Positions 1-7,891 of a stretch of 64,000 nt of DNA are shown in pieces; position 1 is the first letter of the stretch, and every line of letters starts with the position of its first letter. A program made the position numbers and the translations under genes. The notes under the pieces are model-generated. The model ran no database searches and was not told the origin of the DNA. It worked only from the letters and a program-made list of their open reading frames with translations. Source of the DNA: Pseudomonas yamanorum (GTDB taxonomy: Bacteria; Pseudomonadota; Gammaproteobacteria; Pseudomonadales; Pseudomonadaceae); assembly GCF_013386765.1 (NCBI RefSeq), contig NZ_JACARE010000010.1, positions 1-64,000 of the forward strand. The letters are read 5' to 3'.

Positions 1-17
1 CTTTTGATCTTGATCTT

Positions 18-246
18 AGGCGCCCCGTTAAACCACGCTGGCCGAACGCAGGTAGTACGGAGCGGGTAAACCGGCAGGACGCCGGTTTAGCCGCGACGGG
101 GCAGGGACGCCCCGTCGCGGCGGCCCGCTTCGTGCTACCGGAGCTGAGGGCACACCGAGCCCAAGCGAGGTGCCGAGTGGTGGGGCAAGAGCGTTTTGCT
201 TACTTTTGCGCTGTTCAAAAGTGAGCCGCTGTAAGAGCGGAACCAA
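18..246. repeat. Intergenic repeat with two adjacent perfect hairpins
   Basis: This non-coding stretch holds two back-to-back perfect hairpins. The first has 8-bp arms (AAACCGGC at 68-75 and GCCGGTTT at 81-88). The second has 12-bp arms (91-102 and 109-120). The flanking text, including an 'agtaagcaaaacgctctt'-like segment on the minus strand, resembles a dispersed intergenic element I associate with Pseudomonas genomes. That recognition is from memory. A minus-strand reading frame covers it but has proline/arginine-rich composition and no ribosome site, so I do not call a gene. Confidence 0.55.
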
Positions 247-311
247 TAGACGCCGTTACCTAAATAACGGATATGCCCCACCAACACAAAAACACTGATC
301 TATCGTGCGTG

Positions 312-1292
312 TCAGCTTTTACGCGTCGCATCATCCAACGCCAAAATCGTATGAGCATTGGTCACCGTAGTCGCCAAGGTATTGATCACCCCCGACCGCA
401 ACGCCCCCAGCGTGGCCGCCGCCTTGGTATTCTCACTGGCAATCGCCACCACATCCGGAATCCGGAACAACTCCTGAACCGTCAACCCGATCACCCGCCC
501 CTGGATCGCGTTGACCGCAGGCTGCCCGTGAATGTCGATAAAGTCATACCCCATCATGTCCCCCACCGTGCCGGACAACCGCGCCTGGGCGATTTCCTGC
601 GGTGAAAACCAGCCCATGCGCACCATGTTGCTGTTTTCACTCATGTCGCCAATACCAATCAACGCCATGTCGGCACGGCGGGCACGGTCAAGGGTCGAGC
701 GCACGGTATCGTTGCTGATCAACACACCGCGCAACTCCGGATTAGCCACCAGCGCCGGCGCATACAGGCTTTCACTCTCGCCACCAAACCGCAGGGCCAG
801 GCGCCGGCAGATATGGTCGGGATTCATATATTCGCCAGCCTTGAGCGAACCACCAATGGCGCACACAAACGTGCAGTTGCGAGTCACCGGCAGGAACACG
901 TTATCCGCCACCGCGCCGACGTTACGGCCCATGCCAACCGCGACAATCATCCCGTCGCTGAGGGTTTTGTTCAGGTAGTTGGCCACCAGGCTCGCAACCG
1001 CCGAGCGCTGAGTGTCGGGGTCGCTGTGGTCGACTGCGATCAAGGCGCGGTCCAGCTGGAAGCGATCCACCAGCGCCTGTTCCAGCTCGTTGTTCATCGC
1101 CGGGTGCTGCAACACCCGCACCTCGACAATCCCTTCATCCCGTGCGCGTTTGAGCAGGCGGCTGACTTTTGCACGGGACAGGTCGAAGCGCTTGGCGATG
1201 GCTTCCTGAGTGACGTTCTCAAGGTAATAGAGCATCGCCACTTCGGTCATCAGGTCGATGTCGCTGGCGATGCGCTGGGTACTGTCACTCAT
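312..1292 (-). CDS. SorC/DeoR-family sugar-responsive transcriptional regulator
   Basis: A 326-aa regulator. The N-terminal helix-turn-helix (about residues 25-60, around QEAIAKRFDLSRAKVSRLLK) is followed by the SorC sugar-phosphate-binding domain, which has a rossmann-like core and GVGxG-type stretches (VAVGMGRNVG, ALIGIGDM). I start at the ATG at 1292, preceded by GGAAG, rather than at a GTG 33 nt upstream. It lies 63 bp downstream of the RpiB-like gene on the same strand and is probably co-transcribed with it. SorC proteins such as EryD control erythritol operons. By position this one should control both divergent operons, with a phosphorylated tetrose or tetrulose as a plausible effector (inference). 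Confidence 0.9.
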   Translation of the reverse strand: MSDSTQRIASDIDLMTEVAMLYYLENVTQEAIAKRFDLSRAKVSRLLKRARDEGIVEVRVLQHPAMNNELEQALVDRFQLDRALIAVDHSDPDTQRSAVASLVANYLNKTLSDGMIVAVGMGRNVGAVADNVFLPVTRNCTFVCAIGGSLKAGEYMNPDHICRRLALRFGGESESLYAPALVANPELRGVLISNDTVRSTLDRARRADMALIGIGDMSENSNMVRMGWFSPQEIAQARLSGTVGDMMGYDFIDIHGQPAVNAIQGRVIGLTVQELFRIPDVVAIASENTKAAATLGALRSGVINTLATTVTNAHTILALDDATRKS

Positions 1293-1355
1293 GGGCACGG
1301 GCTTCCGTTTCGGTGTCAAAGGCACATTCTCCCGACTCTTGCCCCGTTCCGTCCA

Positions 1356-1817
1356 CTACTGATGCCCGTCACGCTCGATCGCGTTGATGCGGTCGACCTT
1401 GGCCCCGGAACGCGCCGCTTCGAACTCCGACTCCAGGAACGACTTGACGATGCTCTTGGCCAGTTCCGCGCCGATCACCCGTGCACCAATGGACAGGATC
1501 TGCGCATCGTTGCTCTTGCGCGCCCGCTCCGCGGAATAGGTGTCGTGAGCCTGGGCCGCACGAATCCCCAGGACTTTGTTGGCCGAGATGGCCATGCCGA
1601 TGCCGGTGCCGCACACCAACACGCCCAGCCGCTGTTCGCCGGCATTGATCGCCGTGGCCACCGCCAGGGCGATGTCCGGGTACAGCACCGGCGCCGTGGA
1701 GTGGGTGCCGAAGTCGGTCACCGGGTGACCCAGCGCCTCGATATGGCGCTTCAACAGTTCTTTGAGCTCATAACCCGCTTCATCGCATCCGATAGCCACC
1801 GGGAAAGGTGTGTTCAT
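1356..1817 (-). CDS. RpiB/LacAB-family sugar-phosphate isomerase (EryI/DerI-like)
   Basis: 153 aa, full length for RpiB (about 150). The family's active-site cysteine is seen as Cys69 in VCGTGIGMAISANK, and the N-terminal GCDEAGYELK segment forms the phosphate/sugar pocket. RpiB homologues beside erythritol or threitol genes (EryI in rhizobia and Brucella, DerI in Mycolicibacterium) convert D-erythrulose-4-phosphate to D-erythrose-4-phosphate. That is the predicted job here, because the divergent operon supplies a transporter, two polyol dehydrogenases and a DhaK/DhaL kinase. It is first gene of the minus-strand operon, 38 bp from a conserved promoter element. General ribose-5-phosphate isomerase activity is an alternative. 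Confidence 0.88.
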   Translation of the reverse strand: MNTPFPVAIGCDEAGYELKELLKRHIEALGHPVTDFGTHSTAPVLYPDIALAVATAINAGEQRLGVLVCGTGIGMAISANKVLGIRAAQAHDTYSAERARKSNDAQILSIGARVIGAELAKSIVKSFLESEFEAARSGAKVDRINAIERDGHQ

Positions 1818-1854
1818 GGCGTTTGGCTCCGCTGCCGTTTTGGGTGCTGGAGAA

Positions 1855-1890
1855 TGATCATATGATCACTCAATGAAATTTCGCTCAGTC
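1855..1890 (-). promoter_or_regulatory. Divergent promoter/operator element, copy 1 (minus-facing)
   Basis: Read on the minus strand, this 36-nt element begins GACTGA, contains AATTTCATT, and ends with TATGAT at 1862-1857, a good -10 hexamer. It matches the plus-strand element at 2012-2047 at 26 of 36 positions by my alignment. Its distal end is a perfect 14-bp palindrome, TGATCATATGATCA (1855-1868). It lies 38 bp before the isomerase ATG. It probably combines a promoter with a SorC-regulator site (inference). Confidence 0.6.
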
Positions 1891-2011
1891 ATTTCTCGGA
1901 TATTCCAGGCGCCCTGTCAAGCAGGATTTAGCTGACCTCACAGTCAAAGCCCTCTAAACCGGCACACTTTGCGCAAATCCGTCCATTTACAACTTTTCAG
2001 TGAAAGAGATT

Positions 2012-2047
2012 GACTGATCAGAATTTCATTTGATACACATATGCTCA
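2012..2047 (+). promoter_or_regulatory. Divergent promoter/operator element, copy 2 (plus-facing)
   Basis: This is the inverted partner of 1855-1890. It starts GACTGA, then AATTTCATT at 2022-2030, and a -10-like TATGCT at 2040-2045, in the same register as the other copy. It ends 54 bp before the ABC ATPase start. A TGATCA half-palindrome lies at 2015-2020. Conservation of sequence and register on both sides suggests one activator or repressor acting on both operons. Confidence 0.6.
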
Positions 2048-2101
2048 CAGCGAAACATGACTGTGCGACCTAATAAGAATTCACAGCACGAGGACACGCC
2101 G

Positions 2102-3589
2102 ATGGCCACGCCATTACTGCTCCAGGCTGAACACGTCGCCAAGGCTTACGCCGGGATCCCTGCCCTGCGTGAGGGGCGCCTCTCTCTGCGGGCCGGCAGC
2201 GTCCACGCCCTGTGCGGCGGCAATGGCGCAGGCAAATCGACTTTCCTGAGCATCCTGATGGGCATCACCCAGCGTGATGCCGGGACCATCCTGCTCAACG
2301 GCACACCGGTTCAGTTCAACCGCCCCAGCGAAGCACTGGCGGCGGGGATCGCGATGATCACCCAGGAACTTGAACCGATTCCCTACATGACCGTCGCCGA
2401 AAACATCTGGCTGGGCCGCGAACCGCGCCGCGCCGGCTGCATCGTCGACAGCAAGGAATTGAACCGGCGCACTCGCCAATTGCTGGAAAGCCTGGAATTC
2501 GACGTCGACGCCACCAGCCCCATGCATCGCCTGAGCGTGGCGCAGATCCAGTTGGTGGAGATCGCCAAGGCGTTCAGCCACGACTGCCAGGTAATGATCA
2601 TGGACGAGCCCACCTCGGCCATCGGCGAACGGGAGGCCGAAACCCTGTTCAAGGCGATCCGCCGCCTCACCGCACGCGGCGCCGGCATCGTCTACGTGTC
2701 GCACCGCCTCAGTGAGCTGGCACAGATTGCCGACGACTACAGCATCTTCCGCGACGGCGCCTTTGTGGAGACCGGGCGCATGGCCGATATCGACCGCGCC
2801 CACCTGGTGCGCGGCATCGTCGGCCAGGAACTGACCCGCATCGATCACAAGGTGGGCCGTGAATGCGCCGCCGAATGCTGCCTGGATGTGGACAGCCTGA
2901 GCCGTGCCGGCGAGTTCCAGGACATCAGCCTGCAACTGCGCCAGGGCGAGATCCTCGGTATCTATGGCTTGATGGGTTCGGGCCGCAGCGAATTCCTCAA
3001 CTGCATATACGGCCTCACCACGCCAGACTCCGGCAGTGTGACCCTGCAAGGCAAGCCGATGCCCATCGGCCTGCCCAAGGCGACGATCCAGGCCGGCATG
3101 TCGCTGGTCACCGAAGACCGCAAGGACAGCGGCCTGGTGCTCAGCGGCAGCATCCTCTCGAACATCGCGCTGTCGGCGTACAAGCAGCTGTCGAGCTGGT
3201 CGCTGATCAATGCGCGCAAGGAAAACCAGTTGGCCCAGGACATGGTCAAGCGCCTGCAGATCAAGACCACCTCCCTGGACCTGCCGGTGGAATCCATGAG
3301 CGGCGGCAACCAGCAGAAGGTGGTGCTCGCCAAATGCCTGTCGACCCAGCCGATCTGCCTGCTGTGCGATGAGCCCACCCGGGGCATCGATGAGGGGGCC
3401 AAGCAGGAGATCTATCACCTGCTGGACCAGTTCGTGCGCGCCGGTGGCGCGGCGATTGTGGTGTCGTCCGAAGCCCCTGAATTGCTCCACCTGAGTGACC
3501 GTATTGCCGTGTTCAAAGGCGGAAGGCTGGTGACCATCAGCAGCGATACCGCCCTTTCCCAGGAAGCCTTGTTGAGTCTTGCCTCATGA
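2102..3589 (+). CDS. Sugar ABC transporter, duplicated ATP-binding subunit (RbsA type)
   Basis: 495 aa with two fused nucleotide-binding domains, as in RbsA/MglA/XylG importers. The first carries Walker A GGNGAGKST and Walker B VMIMDEPTSAI. The second has a degenerate Walker A (LMGSGRSE) but a full signature, MSGGNQQKVVLAK, and CDEPTRGID. I start at the ATG at 2102, which has GAGG 8 nt upstream. An upstream in-frame ATG at 2030 falls inside the predicted promoter. Its stop overlaps the permease start (ATGA), indicating translational coupling. It powers uptake of the polyol or sugar used by this locus. Confidence 0.93.
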   Translation: MATPLLLQAEHVAKAYAGIPALREGRLSLRAGSVHALCGGNGAGKSTFLSILMGITQRDAGTILLNGTPVQFNRPSEALAAGIAMITQELEPIPYMTVAENIWLGREPRRAGCIVDSKELNRRTRQLLESLEFDVDATSPMHRLSVAQIQLVEIAKAFSHDCQVMIMDEPTSAIGEREAETLFKAIRRLTARGAGIVYVSHRLSELAQIADDYSIFRDGAFVETGRMADIDRAHLVRGIVGQELTRIDHKVGRECAAECCLDVDSLSRAGEFQDISLQLRQGEILGIYGLMGSGRSEFLNCIYGLTTPDSGSVTLQGKPMPIGLPKATIQAGMSLVTEDRKDSGLVLSGSILSNIALSAYKQLSSWSLINARKENQLAQDMVKRLQIKTTSLDLPVESMSGGNQQKVVLAKCLSTQPICLLCDEPTRGIDEGAKQEIYHLLDQFVRAGGAAIVVSSEAPELLHLSDRIAVFKGGRLVTISSDTALSQEALLSLAS

Positions 3590-4575
3590 ATGCCAAATCA
3601 CTTTCTACACCTGCAGCCGCCCCCATCACCACCGTACCGCGCAGCCGCCTGCGCCTGTCCCTCGACCGCTTCGGCCTGCCGCTGGTGTTTATCCTGTTGT
3701 GCCTGGTGATGGCCTTCGCCAGCGAATACTTCATGACCTGGCGCAACTGGATGGACATCCTGCGCCAGACCTCGATCAACGGGATCCTCGCCGTGGGCAT
3801 GACCTACGTGATCCTGACCAAGGGCATCGACTTGTCGGTGGGCTCGATCCTGGCGTTTGCCGGGCTGTGCAGCGCCATGGTCGCGACCCAGGGCTATGGC
3901 GTGCTGGCAGCGGTCAGCGCCGGGATGTTCGCCGGGGCGATGCTCGGGGTGGTGAACGGCTTCATGGTCGCCAACCTGTCGATCCCGCCGTTCGTGGCGA
4001 CCCTCGGCATGTTGAGCATTGCCCGGGGCATGACCTTCATCCTCAACGACGGCAGCCCGATCACTGATTTACCGGACGCTTACCTGGCGCTGGGCATCGG
4101 CAAGATCGGCCCGATTGGCGTGCCGATTGTGATCTTCGCGGTGGTCGCGCTGATCTTCTGGATGGTGCTGCGCTACACCACCTACGGCCGCTATGTGTAC
4201 GCGGTGGGCGGCAACGAGAAGAGTGCGCGCACCTCCGGGATCGGCGTGCGCAAGGTGATGTTTTCGGTGTACGTGGTCTCGGGGTTGCTCGCCGGGTTGG
4301 CCGGTGTGGTGCTCTCGGCACGCACCACTTCCGCCCTGCCCCAGGCCGGCACTTCGTATGAGCTGGACGCGATTGCCGCCGTGGTGATCGGCGGCACCAG
4401 CCTGTCGGGCGGCACCGGCACGATTGTCGGCACGCTGTTTGGCGCGCTGCTGATCGGCGTGATCAACAACGGCCTGAACCTGCTCGGCGTGTCCTCCTAT
4501 TACCAGCAGGTCGCCAAGGGCCTGATCATCGTGTTCGCAGTACTGATTGATGTGTGGCGCAAGAAAAAACGCTAG
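3586..4575 (+). CDS. Sugar ABC transporter permease (RbsC family)
   Basis: 329 aa, typical length for BPD_transp_2 permeases, with about eight to ten hydrophobic membrane segments. The conserved GIDLSVGSILAF segment and the cytoplasmic coupling stretch (YVYAVGGNEKSARTSGI) are present. It overlaps the ATPase gene by 4 nt and is followed 57 bp later by the binding protein, the usual ATPase-permease-binding protein order. It forms the inner-membrane channel of the importer. The substrate is not readable from the permease. The neighbours point to a four-carbon polyol. Confidence 0.93.
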   Translation: MNAKSLSTPAAAPITTVPRSRLRLSLDRFGLPLVFILLCLVMAFASEYFMTWRNWMDILRQTSINGILAVGMTYVILTKGIDLSVGSILAFAGLCSAMVATQGYGVLAAVSAGMFAGAMLGVVNGFMVANLSIPPFVATLGMLSIARGMTFILNDGSPITDLPDAYLALGIGKIGPIGVPIVIFAVVALIFWMVLRYTTYGRYVYAVGGNEKSARTSGIGVRKVMFSVYVVSGLLAGLAGVVLSARTTSALPQAGTSYELDAIAAVVIGGTSLSGGTGTIVGTLFGALLIGVINNGLNLLGVSSYYQQVAKGLIIVFAVLIDVWRKKKR

Positions 4576-4632
4576 TCGCTTTTCCTCGAAAACCGAACTG
4601 AACGACCTACAACAATAAGCGGAGTTCTCATC

Positions 4633-5640
4633 ATGAAAGTTGGTATTTCCCTGGCCGCCGTCGCGGCACTCTCCCTGCTCGCCAGCAGCATTGCCCTGGC
4701 TGCCGATGGCAAGACCTACAAGATCGGCGCGGCGGTGTACGGGCTCAAGGGCCAGTTCATGCAGAACTGGGTGCGTGAGCTGAAGGAACACCCGGCCGTG
4801 AAGGACGGCACCGTGCAGTTGACCGTATTCGACGGCAACTACGACGCACTGACCCAGAACAACCAGATTGAAAACATGGTGACCCAGCACTACGACGCGA
4901 TCCTGTTCGTGCCGATCGACACCAAGGCCGGCGTCGGCACCGTCAAGGCTGCCATGAGCAACGACGTGGTGGTGATCGCCTCCAACACCAAGGTGGCTGA
5001 CGCCAACGTGCCGTATGTGGGCAACGACGACGTGGAAGGCGGCCGCCTCCAGGCCCAGGCCATGGTCGACAAGCTCAAGGGCAAGGGCAACGTAGTGATC
5101 ATCCAGGGCCCGATTGGCCAATCGGCGCAGATCGACCGCGAAAAAGGCGAGATGGAAGTGCTGGGCAAGCACCCGGACATCAAGATCATCGAGAAGAAAA
5201 CCGCCAACTGGGACCGCGCCCAGGCCCTGGCCCTGACGGAAGACTGGCTGAACGCCCACCCCAAGGGCATCAACGGGGTGATCGCGCAGAACGACGACAT
5301 GGCCCTTGGCGCGGTGCAGGCATTGAAGTCCCATGGGCTGACGTCCAAGGATGTGCCGGTGACCTCCATCGACGGCATGCCGGATGCGATCCAGGCCGCG
5401 AAGAAAGATGAAGTGACCACCTTCCTGCAGGATGCCCAGGCGCAGTCTCAGGGCGCGCTGGATGTGGCATTGCGGGCTTTGGCGGGCAAGGATTACAAGC
5501 CGCAGTCGGTGATCTGGGAACGCTATGGCAAGGACGTGAAATGGGGTGACGGCACGGCCAAGAACTACATCCTGCCGTGGGTGCCGGTGACCAATGCGAA
5601 TGCGGATGCGCTGTATCAGCAGGTCAGCGGTAGCAAGTAG
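4633..5640 (+). CDS. Periplasmic sugar/polyol-binding protein of ABC importer
   Basis: 335 aa with a Sec signal peptide (MKVGISLAAVAALSLLASS, cleavage after ALA near residue 23). A Peripla_BP_4-type two-lobed fold follows (YKIGAAVYGLKGQFMQNW at the start, VPIDTKAGVGTVKAA, INGVIAQNDDMALGA, then VTSIDGMPDA). A good ribosome site (AAGCGGAG) precedes the ATG. It delivers the ligand to the adjacent permease. It is the last importer gene, and a REP-type inverted repeat separates it from the dehydrogenase genes. Confidence 0.92.
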   Translation: MKVGISLAAVAALSLLASSIALAADGKTYKIGAAVYGLKGQFMQNWVRELKEHPAVKDGTVQLTVFDGNYDALTQNNQIENMVTQHYDAILFVPIDTKAGVGTVKAAMSNDVVVIASNTKVADANVPYVGNDDVEGGRLQAQAMVDKLKGKGNVVIIQGPIGQSAQIDREKGEMEVLGKHPDIKIIEKKTANWDRAQALALTEDWLNAHPKGINGVIAQNDDMALGAVQALKSHGLTSKDVPVTSIDGMPDAIQAAKKDEVTTFLQDAQAQSQGALDVALRALAGKDYKPQSVIWERYGKDVKWGDGTAKNYILPWVPVTNANADALYQQVSGSK

Positions 5641-5660
5641 CAAGTAGCAACACGATCACT

Positions 5661-5760
5661 GTGGGAGCTGGCTTGTCGGGTCGCCGCATCGCTGCGATGG
5701 CATCACCTCGGTGCTGCTGATACACCGAGTCGCCTGCATCGCAGGCAAGCCAGCTCCCAC
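5661..5760. repeat. REP/REPIN-type inverted repeat
   Basis: About 100 bp starts with gtgggagctggcttgtcggg and ends with its near-complement, gcaggcaagccagctcccac. A smaller internal stem (cacctcggtg / caccgag) is also visible. It sits between the binding-protein and SDR genes inside what is otherwise one operon, so it may act as an mRNA stability or attenuation element (inference). Confidence 0.85.
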
Positions 5761-5812
5761 ATTTGACCGGGCTCCACCCTTAGATCTCGATTGTCAGTAA
5801 GGAGTCATGTTC

Positions 5813-6568
5813 ATGTCTGGATTCTGGAATCAAGCCTTCGACCTCACCGGCCGCTGCGCCGTGATCACCGGCGGGGCCGCCGGGATCGGTCTGGCTTGTG
5901 CCAGCCTGCTGGTGGAGCGCGGTGCGCGGGTGGCCCTGCTGGATCGCGACCCGGCCGTGGCCGACGTCGCCGCCAGCCTCGGTGCCGGGAACATCGGCAT
6001 CGCCGTGGACCTGCGCCAACTCGACCAGGTGCAGAGCACCGTCGACTACGTATTCGATCACTTCAAGCGCCTCGATTACCTGATCAACAGCGCCGGCGTC
6101 GCCCTGCTGGACAAGGCCCTGGACGTCAGCGAAAACGCCTGGGACACCACCCTCGACATCAACCTCAAGGCCAGCTTCTTCGTGGCCCAGGCCTGCGCCA
6201 GGCACATGCTTGCCCAGGGCAGCGGGCGCATCGTCAACCTGGCTTCCCAGGCGGCTGTGATCGGCCTGGACCGTCACGTCGCCTACTGCGCCAGCAAGGC
6301 CGCCGTGGTCGGCATGACCAAGGTGCTCGCGATGGAATGGGCGCCCCACATCAACGTCAACGCCATCTCCCCGACCATCGTTGAAACCGCCCTGGGCAAA
6401 AAGGCCTGGGCCGGCGAGCTGGGGGAACGGGCCAAATTGCAGATCCCGGCGGGCCGCTTTGCCCAGCCGGAAGAAATCGCCGGGCTGGCGTTGTACCTGC
6501 TCAGCGACGCCGCCCAGATGATCACCGGGGAAAACGTGGTGATCGACGGCGGCTACAGCATCCAGTAA
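5813..6568 (+). CDS. SDR-family polyol dehydrogenase (threitol dehydrogenase-like)
   Basis: 251-aa classical short-chain dehydrogenase. The cofactor motif is GGAAGIGL (near residue 18), with NSAG and the catalytic Y-x-x-x-K as YCASK, plus the C-terminal GENVVIDGGYSIQ. The acidic residue after beta-2 (LLDRD) suggests NAD rather than NADP. The second ATG at 5813 has AGGAG at a proper 8-nt spacing and is preferred over the one 6 nt upstream. In this context it most likely oxidises a C4 polyol (D-threitol or similar) to erythrulose. Sorbitol/xylitol-type dehydrogenase activity cannot be excluded. Confidence 0.85.
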   Translation: MSGFWNQAFDLTGRCAVITGGAAGIGLACASLLVERGARVALLDRDPAVADVAASLGAGNIGIAVDLRQLDQVQSTVDYVFDHFKRLDYLINSAGVALLDKALDVSENAWDTTLDINLKASFFVAQACARHMLAQGSGRIVNLASQAAVIGLDRHVAYCASKAAVVGMTKVLAMEWAPHINVNAISPTIVETALGKKAWAGELGERAKLQIPAGRFAQPEEIAGLALYLLSDAAQMITGENVVIDGGYSIQ

Positions 6569-6596
6569 TTGATCTTTTGTCGTGAGGTTTATCGTC

Positions 6597-7712
6597 ATGT
6601 CTACCGTTACCGAACGCACTGCCGAACAACTGTCGCCCGTGATTCCGAAAACCATGCAGGCCGTGGTCTGCCACGGCCCCGAAGACTATCGCCTGGAGAC
6701 CGTCGACGTGCCGACGCCCGGCCCCGACGAGATCCTGACCAAGGTCGAGCTGTGCGGCATCTGCATGGGCGACATCAAGACCTACCGCGGCGCGCCGTCG
6801 TTCTGGGGCGACGCCGAGCAGCCGCGCTATGTGAAACCGCCAATGATTCCCGGGCATGAATTTGTCTGCCGCGTGGTTGCCCTCGGCCCGGGCGCGGAAA
6901 AGCGCGGGGTGAAGGTCGGCGACCGGGTGATTTCCGAACAGATCGTGCCATGCTGGGGCTGCCGTTTCTGCAACCACGGCCAGTACTGGATGTGCCAGAA
7001 GCACGACCTGTACGGCTTCCAGAACAACGTCCAGGGCGCCATGGCCCAGTACATGATTTTCACCAAGGAAGGCATCATCCACAAAGTGCCGGACTCGATT
7101 GCCCCGGACGAAGCGATTCTGATCGAACCCCTGGCCTGTTCGCTGCACGCGGCGGAACGGGCGAATGTGGATTTCGACGACATCGTGGTGGTGGCCGGCG
7201 CCGGCACCCTGGGCCTGGGGATCATCGGCGCGGTGCGCATGCGCAACCCGAAAAAACTCATCGTGCTCGACATGAAACCCGAACGCGCCGCCCTCGCGCT
7301 GCGCATGGGCGCCGATGAAGTGTGGAACCCCGCCGAAGTCGACGTGATGGCGAAGATTCGCGAGATCACCGATGGCTACGGCTGCGACATCTACATCGAG
7401 GCCACCGGGCACCACAAGGCGGTGAACCAGGGCCTGGCGATGCTGCGCAAGCTGGGGCGCTTCGTGGAGTTCAGCGTGTTCAACGACGAGGCCACGGTGG
7501 ACTGGTCGATCATCGGCGACCGCAAGGAACTGGACGTGCTGGGCTCGCACCTGGGTCCGTACATGTACCCACGCGCCATCGACTTTATCGGCAACCGCAA
7601 GATCGACATGCGCGACGTGGTGACCCACAAATTTGCCCTGGCGGACTTCAAGGAAGCGTTTGCGGTGATGGAACGCGGGGACAAGTCGCTTAAAGTGGTC
7701 CTGGAACCCTGA
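6597..7712 (+). CDS. Zinc alcohol dehydrogenase, erythritol/L-threitol dehydrogenase-like
   Basis: 371-aa medium-chain dehydrogenase. Catalytic-zinc ligands are the Cys of CGICMGD and the GHEF histidine/glutamate. Structural-zinc cysteines are seen in CWGCRFCNHGQYWMC, and the Rossmann motif is GAGTLGLG. The segments MQAVVCHGP, SEQIVPCW, LRKLGRFVE and TVDWSIIGDRKELDVLG closely follow what I remember of EltD, the erythritol/L-threitol dehydrogenase of Mycolicibacterium smegmatis. It should produce L-erythrulose with NAD. I use the ATG at 6597 (GTGAGG upstream). It lies 28 bp after the SDR gene. Confidence 0.88.
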   Translation: MSTVTERTAEQLSPVIPKTMQAVVCHGPEDYRLETVDVPTPGPDEILTKVELCGICMGDIKTYRGAPSFWGDAEQPRYVKPPMIPGHEFVCRVVALGPGAEKRGVKVGDRVISEQIVPCWGCRFCNHGQYWMCQKHDLYGFQNNVQGAMAQYMIFTKEGIIHKVPDSIAPDEAILIEPLACSLHAAERANVDFDDIVVVAGAGTLGLGIIGAVRMRNPKKLIVLDMKPERAALALRMGADEVWNPAEVDVMAKIREITDGYGCDIYIEATGHHKAVNQGLAMLRKLGRFVEFSVFNDEATVDWSIIGDRKELDVLGSHLGPYMYPRAIDFIGNRKIDMRDVVTHKFALADFKEAFAVMERGDKSLKVVLEP

Positions 7713-7734
7713 TTTGCTTAATAACACAGAACCC

Positions 7735-7862
7735 TGTGGGAGCCGGGCTTTGGCTTTTTGTGGGAGCTGGCTTGCCTGCGATGCAGACGCCTCGGTCTAT
7801 CAGTGACACCGAGCCGATGCAATCGCAGGCAAGCCAGCTCCCACACAAGCCCGGCTCCCACA
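7735..7862. repeat. Nested double REP inverted repeat
   Basis: Two inverted repeats are nested. The outer arms are tgtgggagccgggct (7735-7749) and its exact complement (7848-7862). The inner arms begin tgtgggagctggcttgcctg at 7759 and end at 7845. The structure can fold into one long stem of two different REP types. It lies between the zinc dehydrogenase and kinase genes, just upstream of the kinase ribosome site. Confidence 0.85.
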
Positions 7863-7891
7863 CCCAGAACAAGAACAAAGGAAACCGCGTT

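Noticed and set aside
28..246. 72-aa minus-strand reading frame
   Set aside because: It lies wholly on two perfect hairpins of an intergenic repeat, has Pro/Arg-rich composition and no ribosome site.
2114..3490. 458-aa antisense frame opposite the ABC ATPase
   Set aside because: It mirrors a well-supported gene. His/Ala/Asp-rich translation is the usual shadow in high-GC DNA.
4069..5643. 524-aa antisense frame opposite permease and binding-protein genes
   Set aside because: It spans the ends of two real genes and has no recognisable domain.
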